The position numbers and the translations under genes were made by a program. From JACJXF01 sp964349045 (GTDB taxonomy: Bacteria; Bacteroidota; Bacteroidia; Bacteroidales; GCA-2748055), in assembly GCA_964349045.1 (NCBI GenBank), contig CAYGFI010000028.1, forward strand, positions 1-36,741: 36,741 bases of DNA, in the 5' to 3' direction. Position 1 is the stretch's first letter. Every line of letters begins with the position of its first letter. Of this stretch, positions 15,001 through 23,400 are shown piece by piece. The notes under the pieces are model-generated. The model was not told where the DNA came from, ran no database searches, and was given only the letters and a program-made list of their open reading frames with translations.

Positions 15001-17850
15001 ATGACTTACAGGTTATTTTTCTTGTCTGTAATCGCTATGGTACTTGCAGGCTGTTCCAATGAAGTATGGGAAAAAACCTCAGATGGTTTTACCCTTCGTC
15101 CAATGTTAACCGCTGGAGGCAGTGCAAAAGCGATCCGGCTTGAAGTAATAAATGATGGTATTATTCATGTTGAGGCTTCTCCCACCAATCAGTTCTCTGA
15201 AACAAAAAGCCTTTGCATCCTTGAACCTGACACCATTAAACCAGCATTCGATGTCACAGAACGTAATGACACAATATTTTTATCAACTGCCAAAGTTAAA
15301 GTCAAAGTTTCCATAATTACCGGGGCTGTAGTTTTTTCCGATAAAAACGACAAGATATTTCTTAAGGAACATTCCACCGGGGGTAAAACTTTTATTCCGG
15401 TTAAAGCAGATGACACCGGCGGATATACATTATCCCAGGTTTTTGAATCCCCCGAAGATGAAGCATTCTACGGGCTGGGTCAACATCAATCCGATGAATT
15501 CAACTACAAAGGACTTAACGAAACTCTCTACCAGTACAATACCAAAGTATCCATTCCCTTTGTCGTCTCGAACAAAAATTACGGGATTTTATGGGACAAT
15601 TATTCACTGACAAAATTTGGTGATCCGCACGATTATTCCGAAATGAGCCTTTTCAAACTCTATGATTCCAGGGGAGAAGCAGGAGGATTATCCGCCATAT
15701 ATTACCTGAATTCAGATACAAACCGGGTTTTTGTTAACCGAAAGGAAACATCAATTGATTATGAAAATCTTACAACCATAAAAAAATTCCCCATTGGATT
15801 TCAGTTTAATAATTCGACCATTGTCTGGAAAGGACAGTTTGAACCATCTGAATCAGGAATTTTTCACTTCAAACTTTACTATGCAGGTTATGTGAAATTA
15901 TACATCAATGATGAACTGACAGTTCCTGAACGCTGGCGCACAGCCTGGAATCCGAATACCTACAAATTCAACAAAATGCTTGAGAAGGGTAAAAGGTATT
16001 CCATACGCCTTGAGTGGAAACCGGATGGCGGTGTATCGTATATCGGACTAAAAGCTCTCAGTCCACGGAATAAAAATGATCAGGGATCCTTTCAGATGAC
16101 TTCAGAAATGGGAGATCAGATCGACTATTATTTTATCTCCGGAGATAATACTGATGGTGTAATAAGTGGTTACCGGCAGTTAACAGGTAAGGCGCCGATA
16201 ATGCCAAAATGGGCAATGGGTTATTGGCAAAGTCGCGAACGCTACAAAACAGACCAGGAGCTACTTGGAGTAATTAAGGAATATAGAAGTCGGCATATAC
16301 CTCTTGATAATATTGTTCTCGACTGGTTCTACTGGCCCGAAGATGCATGGGGATCTCACGAATTCGATCCGGCCCGTTTCCCTGATCCGGCAGATATGGT
16401 GAAAAAAGTACATGAAATGAATGCCCGGATCATGATTTCTGTGTGGCCAAAGTTTTATCATACTACTGATCATTTTAAGGAATTTGAAAGCAGAGGATGG
16501 ATGTATATGCAGGCTGTCAAAGACAGCATCCGGGACTGGGTTGGTAAAGGCTACATAGGATCTTTCTACGATGCTTATAATCCGGAAGCCCGTAAGTTGT
16601 TCTGGAGCCAGATGCAGGAACATATCTACACCAAAGGATTTGATGCCTGGTGGATGGATGCGTCTGAGCCTGATATCGCATCCAATGCAAGCATCGAATA
16701 CCGTAAAAAGCTTTCCGGTCCGACAGCTCTTGGTCCATCAACCAAATATTTTAATGCATATGCCCTGATGAATGCAGAAGCAATTTATAATGGTCAGCGC
16801 AGTGTTGATCCTGACAAAAGGGTATTCCTGCTTACCCGTTCCGGATTTGCAGGTTTACAGAGATATTCAACGGCCACATGGAGTGGTGATATAGGAACCC
16901 GGTGGGAGGACATGAAAGCCCAGATATCGGCAGGTTTAAACTTCGCAATTTCAGGAATCCCTTATTGGACCATGGATATTGGCGGTTTCTGTGTTGAGAA
17001 CCGGTATTATAATGCTGAAGAAGGATCTGAAGATATGAATGAATGGCGTGAATTAAATTCACGTTGGTACCAGTTTGGCGCATTCTGTCCGTTGTTCCGC
17101 AGCCATGGACAGTTTCCATATCGCGAAGTTTATAATATTGCCCCCGCGCATCATCCGGCATACAAGAGTATGGTATATGTTAACAAACTGCGGTACCATC
17201 TTATGCCCTATATCTATTCCCTGGCTTCGAAAACTTACTTTGATGATTACACTATTATGAGGCCCCTGGTTATGGACTTTAATGGTGATCCTGATGTACT
17301 GAATATTGGTGATCAGTACATGTTCGGCCCTTCAATTATGGTTGCTCCGGTTTATCAATACCATGCCCGGGAACGTGAAGTTTATTTCCCGAGAGCCAGC
17401 GGCTGGTACGATTTTTATTCAGGAGAATTCATTGAAGGCGGACAAAAAATTTCTGTCGACGCACCTTATGAGCGGATACCATTATTTGTTAAGGAAGGTT
17501 CAATAATTCCGTTCGGACCAGAAATTGAATACACTTCTCAGCGACCAGCAGATGTAATTACTTTGTACGTTTATACCGGTAAGGACGCGGAATTTATCCT
17601 TTATGAAGATGAAGACGTTAATTATAATTATGAAAAGGGAGCATTTTCAACCATTAAGTTCAGATACACTGAACAATCAGGCAAACTGACAATCCTTTAT
17701 TCTTCAGGCTCGTTTGATGGGATGCTGAAAACACGGACTTTTAAAATTGTCTGGGTTGGAAAAGATAAACCGGTAGGCTATGAACCAAATAAAAAAGCGG
17801 ATGTTACATTATTATATACGGGTAAACTGCTGGAAGCCGTAAAGAAATAG
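15001..17850 (+). CDS. GH31 alpha-glycosidase (alpha-xylosidase/alpha-glucosidase type) lipoprotein with PA14 insert
   Basis: The protein is about 949 residues. I chose the ATG at 15001 (14998 is equally possible) because it begins a lipoprotein signal with lipobox LAGC, Cys18. Then come the GH31 N-terminal beta domain (about 25-260), a PA14 domain insert (about 263-353, with IVWKGQFEPSESGIFHFKL and KLYINDE), and the catalytic barrel. WWMDASEPD carries the nucleophile (about Asp553) and TATWSGD the acid/base (about Asp630). A C-terminal DUF5110-like beta domain ends the protein. A PA14 insert at this point is known from alpha-xylosidases acting on xyloglucan oligosaccharides, which suggests but does not prove that specificity. 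A TonB receptor gene starts 10 bp later. Confidence 0.92.
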   Translation: MTYRLFFLSVIAMVLAGCSNEVWEKTSDGFTLRPMLTAGGSAKAIRLEVINDGIIHVEASPTNQFSETKSLCILEPDTIKPAFDVTERNDTIFLSTAKVKVKVSIITGAVVFSDKNDKIFLKEHSTGGKTFIPVKADDTGGYTLSQVFESPEDEAFYGLGQHQSDEFNYKGLNETLYQYNTKVSIPFVVSNKNYGILWDNYSLTKFGDPHDYSEMSLFKLYDSRGEAGGLSAIYYLNSDTNRVFVNRKETSIDYENLTTIKKFPIGFQFNNSTIVWKGQFEPSESGIFHFKLYYAGYVKLYINDELTVPERWRTAWNPNTYKFNKMLEKGKRYSIRLEWKPDGGVSYIGLKALSPRNKNDQGSFQMTSEMGDQIDYYFISGDNTDGVISGYRQLTGKAPIMPKWAMGYWQSRERYKTDQELLGVIKEYRSRHIPLDNIVLDWFYWPEDAWGSHEFDPARFPDPADMVKKVHEMNARIMISVWPKFYHTTDHFKEFESRGWMYMQAVKDSIRDWVGKGYIGSFYDAYNPEARKLFWSQMQEHIYTKGFDAWWMDASEPDIASNASIEYRKKLSGPTALGPSTKYFNAYALMNAEAIYNGQRSVDPDKRVFLLTRSGFAGLQRYSTATWSGDIGTRWEDMKAQISAGLNFAISGIPYWTMDIGGFCVENRYYNAEEGSEDMNEWRELNSRWYQFGAFCPLFRSHGQFPYREVYNIAPAHHPAYKSMVYVNKLRYHLMPYIYSLASKTYFDDYTIMRPLVMDFNGDPDVLNIGDQYMFGPSIMVAPVYQYHAREREVYFPRASGWYDFYSGEFIEGGQKISVDAPYERIPLFVKEGSIIPFGPEIEYTSQRPADVITLYVYTGKDAEFILYEDEDVNYNYEKGAFSTIKFRYTEQSGKLTILYSSGSFDGMLKTRTFKIVWVGKDKPVGYEPNKKADVTLLYTGKLLEAVKK

Positions 17851-17860
17851 TTTCATTGGT

Positions 17861-20254
17861 ATGCGGAAAACGCACCTGTTTTTCCTGGTATTGATTCTTT
17901 GCCCTCTGACGTTGTTCGGGCAACGGTATACCATTAGTGGTTATGTAACAGACAATTCAACAGGCGAAAAACTTATAAGCGCCAATGTATATAATGCGAA
18001 AAATCTGCAGGGTAGCATTACCAATACATATGGGTTTTATAGTGTCACCTTACCCACTGATTCGATTTTGCTCACCGTATCTTATGTAGGTTATAAGCCC
18101 GTTATACATAATTTTTTTCTCAAACATGACACGATAATTAACATTTCACTTTCACTGCTGGGCGAACTGGAAGAAGTAACTATCAGCGCTTCAAGAATTG
18201 AATCGGTGGTTGAGAAATCACAAATGAGTTCCAATGTAGTTCAGATGGCAATGGTTAAAAACCTGCCTGTAATATTAGGTGAAGTTGATTTATTGAAAAT
18301 TATTCAGTTGCTTCCGGGAGTTCAGTCGGGTACGGAAGGTACAAGCGGGTTTTATGTCAGGGGAGGAGGCCCTGATCAAAATCTGATCCTGCTGGATGGC
18401 GTTCCGGTGTACAATGTAAATCATTTGTTTGGATTCTTTTCAGTATTTAATGCAGAAGCAATTAATAATGCAACTCTTATAAAGGGAGGTTTCCCGGCCA
18501 GGTACGGTGGTCGCTTGTCATCCGTTCTGGATGTAAGGATGAAAGAAGGAAACAGTAACGAATTTAAAGCGGATGTATCGGTGGGTTTGATCTCTTCCCG
18601 TGCTACTCTCGAAGGTCCCATTGTAAAAGATAAAAGTTCTTTTATAGTATCCGCCCGCAGAACTTATCTTGATGTTTTGGCGCAACCTCTGATCTGGCTG
18701 GGGAATAAGACAAATTCAGGTTACGGTTCTGATGAAAGAATATCAGCGGGGTACTATTTTTATGATTTAAATGCTAAGATAAATTATAAATTTTCCGATC
18801 GCAGCCGGGTATTTCTGAGCGCCTATACCGGTGATGATCAGGCTTATTTTTCTGACAAATTCAGCTATGATAAGTCTGATTTTGGCGGTGATTTTACCAA
18901 AGTTACCTCCACAACAAAATTCAGACTGAAATGGGGGAATATTACAACCTCCCTGAGATGGAACTATATGTTTAATAATAAATTGTTCAGCAATACTACA
19001 TTAACCTATAGCCGGTACCGGTTTCTGACCGGTATGGGGTTTGAAGAAAAAGAAGAAGGCAAAATAACCGGTGAAAGTAAATTCGAATACATATCGGGAA
19101 TATATGATGCCGGGGCAAAAATTGACTTTGATTATTTACCTTCCCCGGATCATTTCATCAGGTTTGGCCTGAACTATACAAACCATGTATTTAATCCCGG
19201 GGTTACTTTATACCGGGATAAATATGAAGGCTTTACAGGAATTGATACCACATTAGGCAATAAAAAAGTATTTGCCAACGAAATAAACCTCTTTGCTGAA
19301 GACGATTTTAAAATAGGTTCGCGGTTAAAGATAAATGCAGGTCTGCATTTCTCAAATATATTTTTAAAGAATACATCCTATAACTCTTTAGAACCAAGAA
19401 TTTCCGCCCGGTTCTTAATTACCCCGGAATTGTCGGCAAAAGCTGCTTTTTCAACTATGAACCAGTATTTGCATTTGTTATCTAATACTTCAATCGGATT
19501 ACCTACTGACTTGTGGCTTCCCGTTACTGATAGCATAAAGCCTCAAAACTCCTGGCAATATGCAGCAGGTCTTGCATATTCATTAACCGAACAAATTGAT
19601 ATTTCGGTCGAAGGATTTTATAAAGAAATGATTAACCTTATTGAATATAAGGAAGGGGCTTCATTTCTTTCATTTAACGACGATTGGCAGCAAAAAATTG
19701 AAATCGGTAAGGGAAATTCATATGGAATGGAGTTTTTAGTTGAAAAAAATGCCGGCAAATTAACCGGATGGATTGGCTATACTCTTTCCTACGCGTATCG
19801 TACGTTTCCAAATATTAATAATGGGATGCAATTCCCATATAAATATGACAGGCGACATGATATGAGTGTGGTATTAACCTATAAATTTTCTGAAAGGGTG
19901 GATGCCGGAATGACATGGGTGTATGGTACCGGGAATGCTGTAACACTGGTAACTGATAAATTTGAAAAAATGTTACCTGCACAAACGTTTGGTTATTACG
20001 AAGATCTGCTCGGAAGCTACAACAACAGGAATGGTTTCAGAATGCCAGGCTATCACAGGCTTGATCTGGGTGTAAATCTGCATAAACAAAAAAAACACGG
20101 AAGAAGTACCTGGAGCTGGGGTGTTTACAACGCCTATAATCGGTTGAATCCATTTATGTTGTACATTGAAGATCATGGAGATAAACCATCTAAACTGATG
20201 CAGTTAAGTTTGTTTCCTGTTATACCTTCTTTTAGTTACAGATTTAAATTCTAA
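17861..20254 (+). CDS. TonB-dependent receptor with carboxypeptidase-regulatory-like N-terminal domain
   Basis: The 797-residue outer-membrane protein starts with a signal peptide (about 1-20, ending LFG). A CarboxypepD_reg-like domain follows (about 23-105: ISGYVTDNSTGEKLISANVYN, YGFYSVTLP, VSYVGYKP). The plug (about 125-230) contains GFYVRGGGPDQNLILLDG and VYNVNHLFGFFSVFNAEAI, and a 22-strand barrel ends in FSYRFKF, an aromatic C-terminus as expected. It imports a ligand using TonB energy. It is shorter than SusC-type transporters and has no SusD beside it; a DUF4249 lipoprotein follows instead. The GH31 gene 10 bp upstream makes a carbohydrate ligand plausible. Confidence 0.93.
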   Translation: MRKTHLFFLVLILCPLTLFGQRYTISGYVTDNSTGEKLISANVYNAKNLQGSITNTYGFYSVTLPTDSILLTVSYVGYKPVIHNFFLKHDTIINISLSLLGELEEVTISASRIESVVEKSQMSSNVVQMAMVKNLPVILGEVDLLKIIQLLPGVQSGTEGTSGFYVRGGGPDQNLILLDGVPVYNVNHLFGFFSVFNAEAINNATLIKGGFPARYGGRLSSVLDVRMKEGNSNEFKADVSVGLISSRATLEGPIVKDKSSFIVSARRTYLDVLAQPLIWLGNKTNSGYGSDERISAGYYFYDLNAKINYKFSDRSRVFLSAYTGDDQAYFSDKFSYDKSDFGGDFTKVTSTTKFRLKWGNITTSLRWNYMFNNKLFSNTTLTYSRYRFLTGMGFEEKEEGKITGESKFEYISGIYDAGAKIDFDYLPSPDHFIRFGLNYTNHVFNPGVTLYRDKYEGFTGIDTTLGNKKVFANEINLFAEDDFKIGSRLKINAGLHFSNIFLKNTSYNSLEPRISARFLITPELSAKAAFSTMNQYLHLLSNTSIGLPTDLWLPVTDSIKPQNSWQYAAGLAYSLTEQIDISVEGFYKEMINLIEYKEGASFLSFNDDWQQKIEIGKGNSYGMEFLVEKNAGKLTGWIGYTLSYAYRTFPNINNGMQFPYKYDRRHDMSVVLTYKFSERVDAGMTWVYGTGNAVTLVTDKFEKMLPAQTFGYYEDLLGSYNNRNGFRMPGYHRLDLGVNLHKQKKHGRSTWSWGVYNAYNRLNPFMLYIEDHGDKPSKLMQLSLFPVIPSFSYRFKF

Positions 20255-20309
20255 GGGATTAATAAATTGTGTTTAGATAATTTTCTGCATAATGAATTAA
20301 TTTGATCGC

Positions 20310-21272
20310 ATGAACAGCTTATTAAAACTTTTTATCCCCCTTATCCTCGCAATTTCCGCATGTACAAAGGAAATAAGCATGGATATCCCGGAAAATGAAA
20401 GGAAACTGGTAGTAAACGGGGTTTTTAATGTTGGTGAGCCCATCAGGGTGACAGTTTCTAAAAGCAAAAGTATGCTTGAGCAAAGCAATATTGAAAGCGT
20501 AGACAATGCTGAAATAAAATTATTTGAGAATGGAGTTTATGTAACCAATCTTGATACGATGAATCAAATCTGGTCTTTCAGCTATTCGTACGATATAAAT
20601 AATTATTATGTTGATACGATCTTCAGAAATGCCTACTATTCGAAAAACATGGTGGTAGCGCAGGATAAGACCTATTCAATTGAAGTGAGTGCGCCGGGTA
20701 TTGATAAAAAAGCAACTGTTGAAATCAAAGCGCCAACCCTGGTACCCATACTCAAAATCGATACTATGACCGTTAAAACAGACGAATGGTCACAATATCT
20801 TCATTTTGATGTGCTTGTTAGTGACCCTCCCAATGAAGAAAACTTTTACATTCTTAGCCTGAAAAGCACATTTACCTGGTCGTGGACAGATGAATTTGAA
20901 GAAACTCATACAGAGTTTTACACTAACATTGAATTTATTGAAACCGATGATGTTATACTTGGCAATAGTAATTTTGATTATGAATATGGATTAATTTTTA
21001 ACGATCGATTATTTAACGGGAGATCCCAGGGCATTAAGTTTAAAAAGAATTATTACAGCACGGGACAACACACAACTTACCAGGTCGTTCTGCAGAGTAT
21101 CACAGAAGAGTACTTTAATTATCTGGTTTCATCCGGTTTATATAGCTCCGGTGAAGGAAATCCGATTGCAGAACCTGTAAGTGTTAAATCGAATGTAAAT
21201 GATGGATTTGGAATTGTAACCATTGTAAACCAATGGATCGACAGTTCAATAGTGTATGTTGGACTAAAATAA
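20310..21272 (+). CDS. DUF4249 family lipoprotein
   Basis: The 320-residue lipoprotein (lipobox ISAC, Cys18) matches the DUF4249 pattern: an early IPENERKLVVNGVFNVGEPIRVTVSKS segment and SVDNAEIKLFENG, followed by an Ig-like beta region. DUF4249 genes regularly follow TonB-dependent receptors in Bacteroidota, as here (55 bp after the receptor), and the product probably sits at the outer membrane as a receptor partner. No enzymatic motif is seen. It is the last gene of the GH31-receptor operon. Confidence 0.88.
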   Translation: MNSLLKLFIPLILAISACTKEISMDIPENERKLVVNGVFNVGEPIRVTVSKSKSMLEQSNIESVDNAEIKLFENGVYVTNLDTMNQIWSFSYSYDINNYYVDTIFRNAYYSKNMVVAQDKTYSIEVSAPGIDKKATVEIKAPTLVPILKIDTMTVKTDEWSQYLHFDVLVSDPPNEENFYILSLKSTFTWSWTDEFEETHTEFYTNIEFIETDDVILGNSNFDYEYGLIFNDRLFNGRSQGIKFKKNYYSTGQHTTYQVVLQSITEEYFNYLVSSGLYSSGEGNPIAEPVSVKSNVNDGFGIVTIVNQWIDSSIVYVGLK

Positions 21273-21648
21273 AATAATCCTGACTTATCTCCTCCGATAC
21301 AGCTTTAAGGCCAGGTTCCTGTTTCGGAAATTCCGCAAAATTTTGGCCCGGTTTACAGACGGTTATGATACCTGTACTTTTCCTGACCCTTTATAGACCT
21401 GTTTCTTCCGGCATTTTACCGGTTCCGGGGATACTGCTTTATCAGTACATTTACTTTTTGCTTTTTTTAGCAGAACTTGTTACATTTAATTAATTAAAAT
21501 TTTTAAAATTATCGGGAATAGGACAATACGTATATGGCAAATATATACGCAATATCGAATATACTCTTTCGTTATGGGGCATTTACCAAATCGCTGCAAC
21601 AGAGATTGTATTTTGCAGTTAAGCACACATTTGATAAGTTGATTAACT

Positions 21649-21660
21649 AATTTTGTTATG
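21649..21660. repeat. left copy of 12-bp direct repeat flanking the AT-rich segment
   Basis: AATTTTGTTATG occurs here and again at 22738-22749; the two enclose 1,077 bp. The copy ends in GTTATG followed by C. GTTATGC-like sequences resemble integron recombination core sites, although the third base of the RRR part does not fit the strict consensus. Confidence 0.7.
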
Positions 21661-21678
21661 CTATAAAATACATAGCCA

Positions 21679-21708
21679 TTGTCAATAGTTATTAAACTTA
21701 AATGTTTG
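21679..21708 (+). promoter_or_regulatory. candidate promoter of the AT-rich lipoprotein gene
   Basis: TTG at 21679-21681, a 19-base spacer and AATGTTTG at 21701-21708 (one mismatch to TAnnTTTG) fit the Bacteroidota promoter layout. It lies inside the direct-repeat-bounded segment, so the segment would carry its own promoter. Confidence 0.4.
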
Positions 21709-21795
21709 TTAAGATTAAAAAAGATACTCTGATCCTAACTTGGTATATTATTAAGAAATATAGAAAAGTCAATCCAAACTAAAAACATTTGAATT

Positions 21796-22428
21796 ATGAA
21801 AAATCTTACCATCTTATTATTAATAATGTTTATAGGTTGTTCGAAAGATAATAATTCGAATATAATTTCTAATCCAAGTGTCGAAATTACTTTAAATGTA
21901 GAAATATCTAATTCAGACAATAACTATTCATCTAAAGTAAAAAGTGTTTTTAATATAAATAAATACAGCTCATGGTTTTATACTTCTGATACACTAAATC
22001 AACCAAATGATAGTATATTTCTTTCCAGAGGAAAAGAGTTCGGATTAGAATTGGAAAATGGTGACACAATTAAAATAGAATTCAGGTTTCAAAAAAGAGA
22101 ATTAAAAGATCTTCTGTATTTAAAAGATAATGGCCTACCTGTTTATTTTAAAGGATGGGATTATAAGAATTTTGAGGATGAAAAATCATTATTCTATAAT
22201 AATTTTGATGAGGCAATTGTAAATTTTGGTAGTAATGGTCTGTATTTTTTAAAACAAAATGAAAATTTTAAAATAGTCAATGTCCAAAAAGCATTCGAGA
22301 CAGGTGTGGAAAAAAGTTATATTGAAATAAACTTTAGTGGAATAGCTTACGGATGGTACGATCCAAGTGGAGAGTTTGCACCTGTATATACCATTACAAA
22401 TGGACACTTTAAAGGAATAATTGAATAA
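21796..22428 (+). CDS. AT-rich hypothetical lipoprotein
   Basis: I do not recognise this family. The 210-residue protein has a short lipoprotein signal (MKNLTILLLIMFIGC, lipid on Cys15), an Asn/Ser-rich linker and then a region of probable beta strands with many aromatic residues (YFKGWDYKNF, GIAYGWYDPSGEFAPVY). The gene is much richer in A+T than its neighbours: 14 of 60 bases are G or C in 21841-21900. It is alone between 12-bp direct repeats with its own promoter candidate and a palindromic element downstream. All this suggests recent acquisition. A surface or periplasmic location is expected; function is unknown. Confidence 0.8.
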   Translation: MKNLTILLLIMFIGCSKDNNSNIISNPSVEITLNVEISNSDNNYSSKVKSVFNINKYSSWFYTSDTLNQPNDSIFLSRGKEFGLELENGDTIKIEFRFQKRELKDLLYLKDNGLPVYFKGWDYKNFEDEKSLFYNNFDEAIVNFGSNGLYFLKQNENFKIVNVQKAFETGVEKSYIEINFSGIAYGWYDPSGEFAPVYTITNGHFKGIIE

Positions 22429-22440
22429 TCAAAAACGCCC

Positions 22441-22572
22441 CATAACAGCACCTACCCGCAAACAGGGGGGGTGCTGTTCGTGGGACAGAATATTGGAAGG
22501 CCAAAATATAACGATTCGTAGGCATTTTTTGGTAATCTGCCCCTGTCTACGGGTAGCTGCAATCCATTATCG
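22441..22572 (+). repeat. attC-like imperfect palindrome downstream of the AT-rich gene
   Basis: The left arm CATAACAGCACCTACCCG and a right arm beginning CGGGTAGCTGC (22550-22560) are near-complementary over about 18 bases, with extra bases in the outer part of the right arm, about 90 bp apart. Within the left half, AACAGCACC and GGTGCTGTT (22444-22452 and 22470-22478) form a second hairpin, widened by CCCA with TGGG. TACCCGCAAACAGGGG also pairs with CCCCTGTCTACGGGTA (14 of 16). The outer arm end CATAAC is complementary to GTTATG of the flanking repeats. The overall length (about 130 bp) and folding resemble integron attC sites, but no integrase is in the window. Confidence 0.5.
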
Positions 22573-22617
22573 AAAATTACAAAACAACAAAACAGACAAA
22601 TAAATACAGTCATATGA

Positions 22618-22713
22618 AACCTCCATGTATTAGCATACACCACTTGTCCCGATTTATCGGGAAACACAATAGTATAATAATCAACAACATGGAGGTTCTC
22701 CCGCTGGTGCGGG
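22618..22713 (+). repeat. nested inverted repeats before the dsrE-like gene
   Basis: AACCTCCATGT (22618-22628) and ACATGGAGGTT (22687-22697) form a perfect 11-bp inverted repeat. Inside it is CCCGAT-TT-ATCGGG (22648-22661), and just after it CCCGC-TGGT-GCGGG (22700-22713). The set looks like a small palindromic insertion or an RNA with two or three stem-loops. Confidence 0.75.
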
Positions 22714-22737
22714 ACAGGCTATCATCCCGCTAAAATA

Positions 22738-22749
22738 AATTTTGTTATG
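22738..22749. repeat. right copy of 12-bp direct repeat
   Basis: Second AATTTTGTTATG copy. Its final ATG is the first possible start codon of the DsrE-like gene, so the boundary of the inserted-looking segment coincides with a gene start. Confidence 0.7.
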
Positions 22750-23070
22750 ATGAAAATTGGAATCATTTTAGAAACAAAAGAATTTGAAAAAGCATGGAAT
22801 GCTTTTCGGTTTGCCGTGACAGCAAAAAAACAAGGACATGAAGTCAGGGTATTTCTTATGGGGGAAGCTGTTGAATGTGAAGGATTGACTCATGATAAAT
22901 ATAATGTTGACGAACAATTAAAAGCATTTGTAAGTGTCGGTGGAGAGATACTTGCCTGTGGGACTTGTCTTAAATCCAGACAACTTGAAGGTTCCGGTTC
23001 GTGTCCGGTTTCAACTATGATTGATTGCGTTGATCTTGTTGTTTGGGCTGATAAAGTAGTGACATTTTAG
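22747..23070 (+). CDS. DsrE/DsrF-like family small protein
   Basis: The 107-residue protein has the DsrE fold pattern: MKIGIILETKEFEKAWNAFRFAVTAKKQGHEVRVFLMGEAV, then the core GGEILACGTCLKSRQ with Cys71 and Cys74, and a second pair Cys86 and Cys94. DsrE-family proteins carry persulfide sulfur for tRNA thiolation or sulfur oxidation, or are of unknown role; two of the Cys residues are in a place suited to sulfur binding. Either of two adjacent ATGs (22747, 22750) may be the start. No other sulfur-relay gene is nearby, and the next gene downstream is decayed. Confidence 0.8.
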   Translation: MMKIGIILETKEFEKAWNAFRFAVTAKKQGHEVRVFLMGEAVECEGLTHDKYNVDEQLKAFVSVGGEILACGTCLKSRQLEGSGSCPVSTMIDCVDLVVWADKVVTF

Positions 23071-23074
23071 CAAT

Positions 23075-23205
23075 ATGTCAATTACATTTGAACCGACAGG
23101 AACAATTTATAATCATTGTAAGACAAAAGAAGGAATGGCGGTTCTATCTAAAGGTGCAAAAGGATAAATTGTATTAAAGGAAGAATCATCATCAGGATTA
23201 GCTGA
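23075..23205 (+). pseudogene. remnant of a TrmO/TsaA-like tRNA methyltransferase gene
   Basis: A start codon 4 bp after the dsrE-like stop opens a 30-codon reading frame. Its product, ITFEPTGTIYNHCKTKEGMA...GAKG, follows the N-terminus of the TrmO/TsaA (YaeB) family, which N6-methylates threonylcarbamoyl-adenosine in tRNA. A TAA stop at 23165-23167 cuts it, yet the same frame continues with IVLKEE, another family-like segment, before similarity fades where a palindrome begins. A working TrmO needs well over 100 residues, so this is a broken gene. The family call rests on short motifs. Confidence 0.5.
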
Positions 23206-23400
23206 GTTCGCAAAGGAATGGCGTATGCGAACAAATCCCCATGGAAGAATAAACTGACAAAATCGTCTGAGGAACTCTGTTCTTTTCATGGTCATGATTT
23301 TCACCTTATTGCCAAAATCACAAAACTGGCTTTCCGGAGCATTAAAAAAGGGTAACAGACCAAAAATTACTATACATCCCGTTCACAAAAACTTATTATT
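23206..23400. other. gene-free stretch with 7-bp inverted repeat
   Basis: GTTCGCA (23206-23212) and TGCGAAC (23226-23232) make a hairpin with a 13-base loop just where the TrmO-like similarity ends. The remaining bases up to the PaiB-like ATG show no gene and no promoter I can defend. Confidence 0.6.

Larger units (their letters stand above)
21273..21795. other. 523-bp gene-free stretch before the AT-rich lipoprotein gene
   Basis: No convincing gene is present. From about 21490 the base composition falls sharply. Structure seen: a 7-bp inverted repeat CGTATAT/ATATACG (21529-21535 and 21543-21549), a CTGCAA/TTGCAG hairpin near 21594-21618, the left copy of a 12-bp direct repeat (21649-21660) and a promoter candidate at 21679-21708. 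Confidence 0.7.

Noticed and set aside
21273..21490. Possible gene remnant on the minus strand
   Set aside because: Short frames are interrupted by stops and show no family motif; I see nothing that supports a gene.
21565..21580. CGTTATGGGGC as a further integron core site
   Set aside because: It shares only GTTATG with the flanking repeats, has no palindromic partner, and departs from the core consensus.
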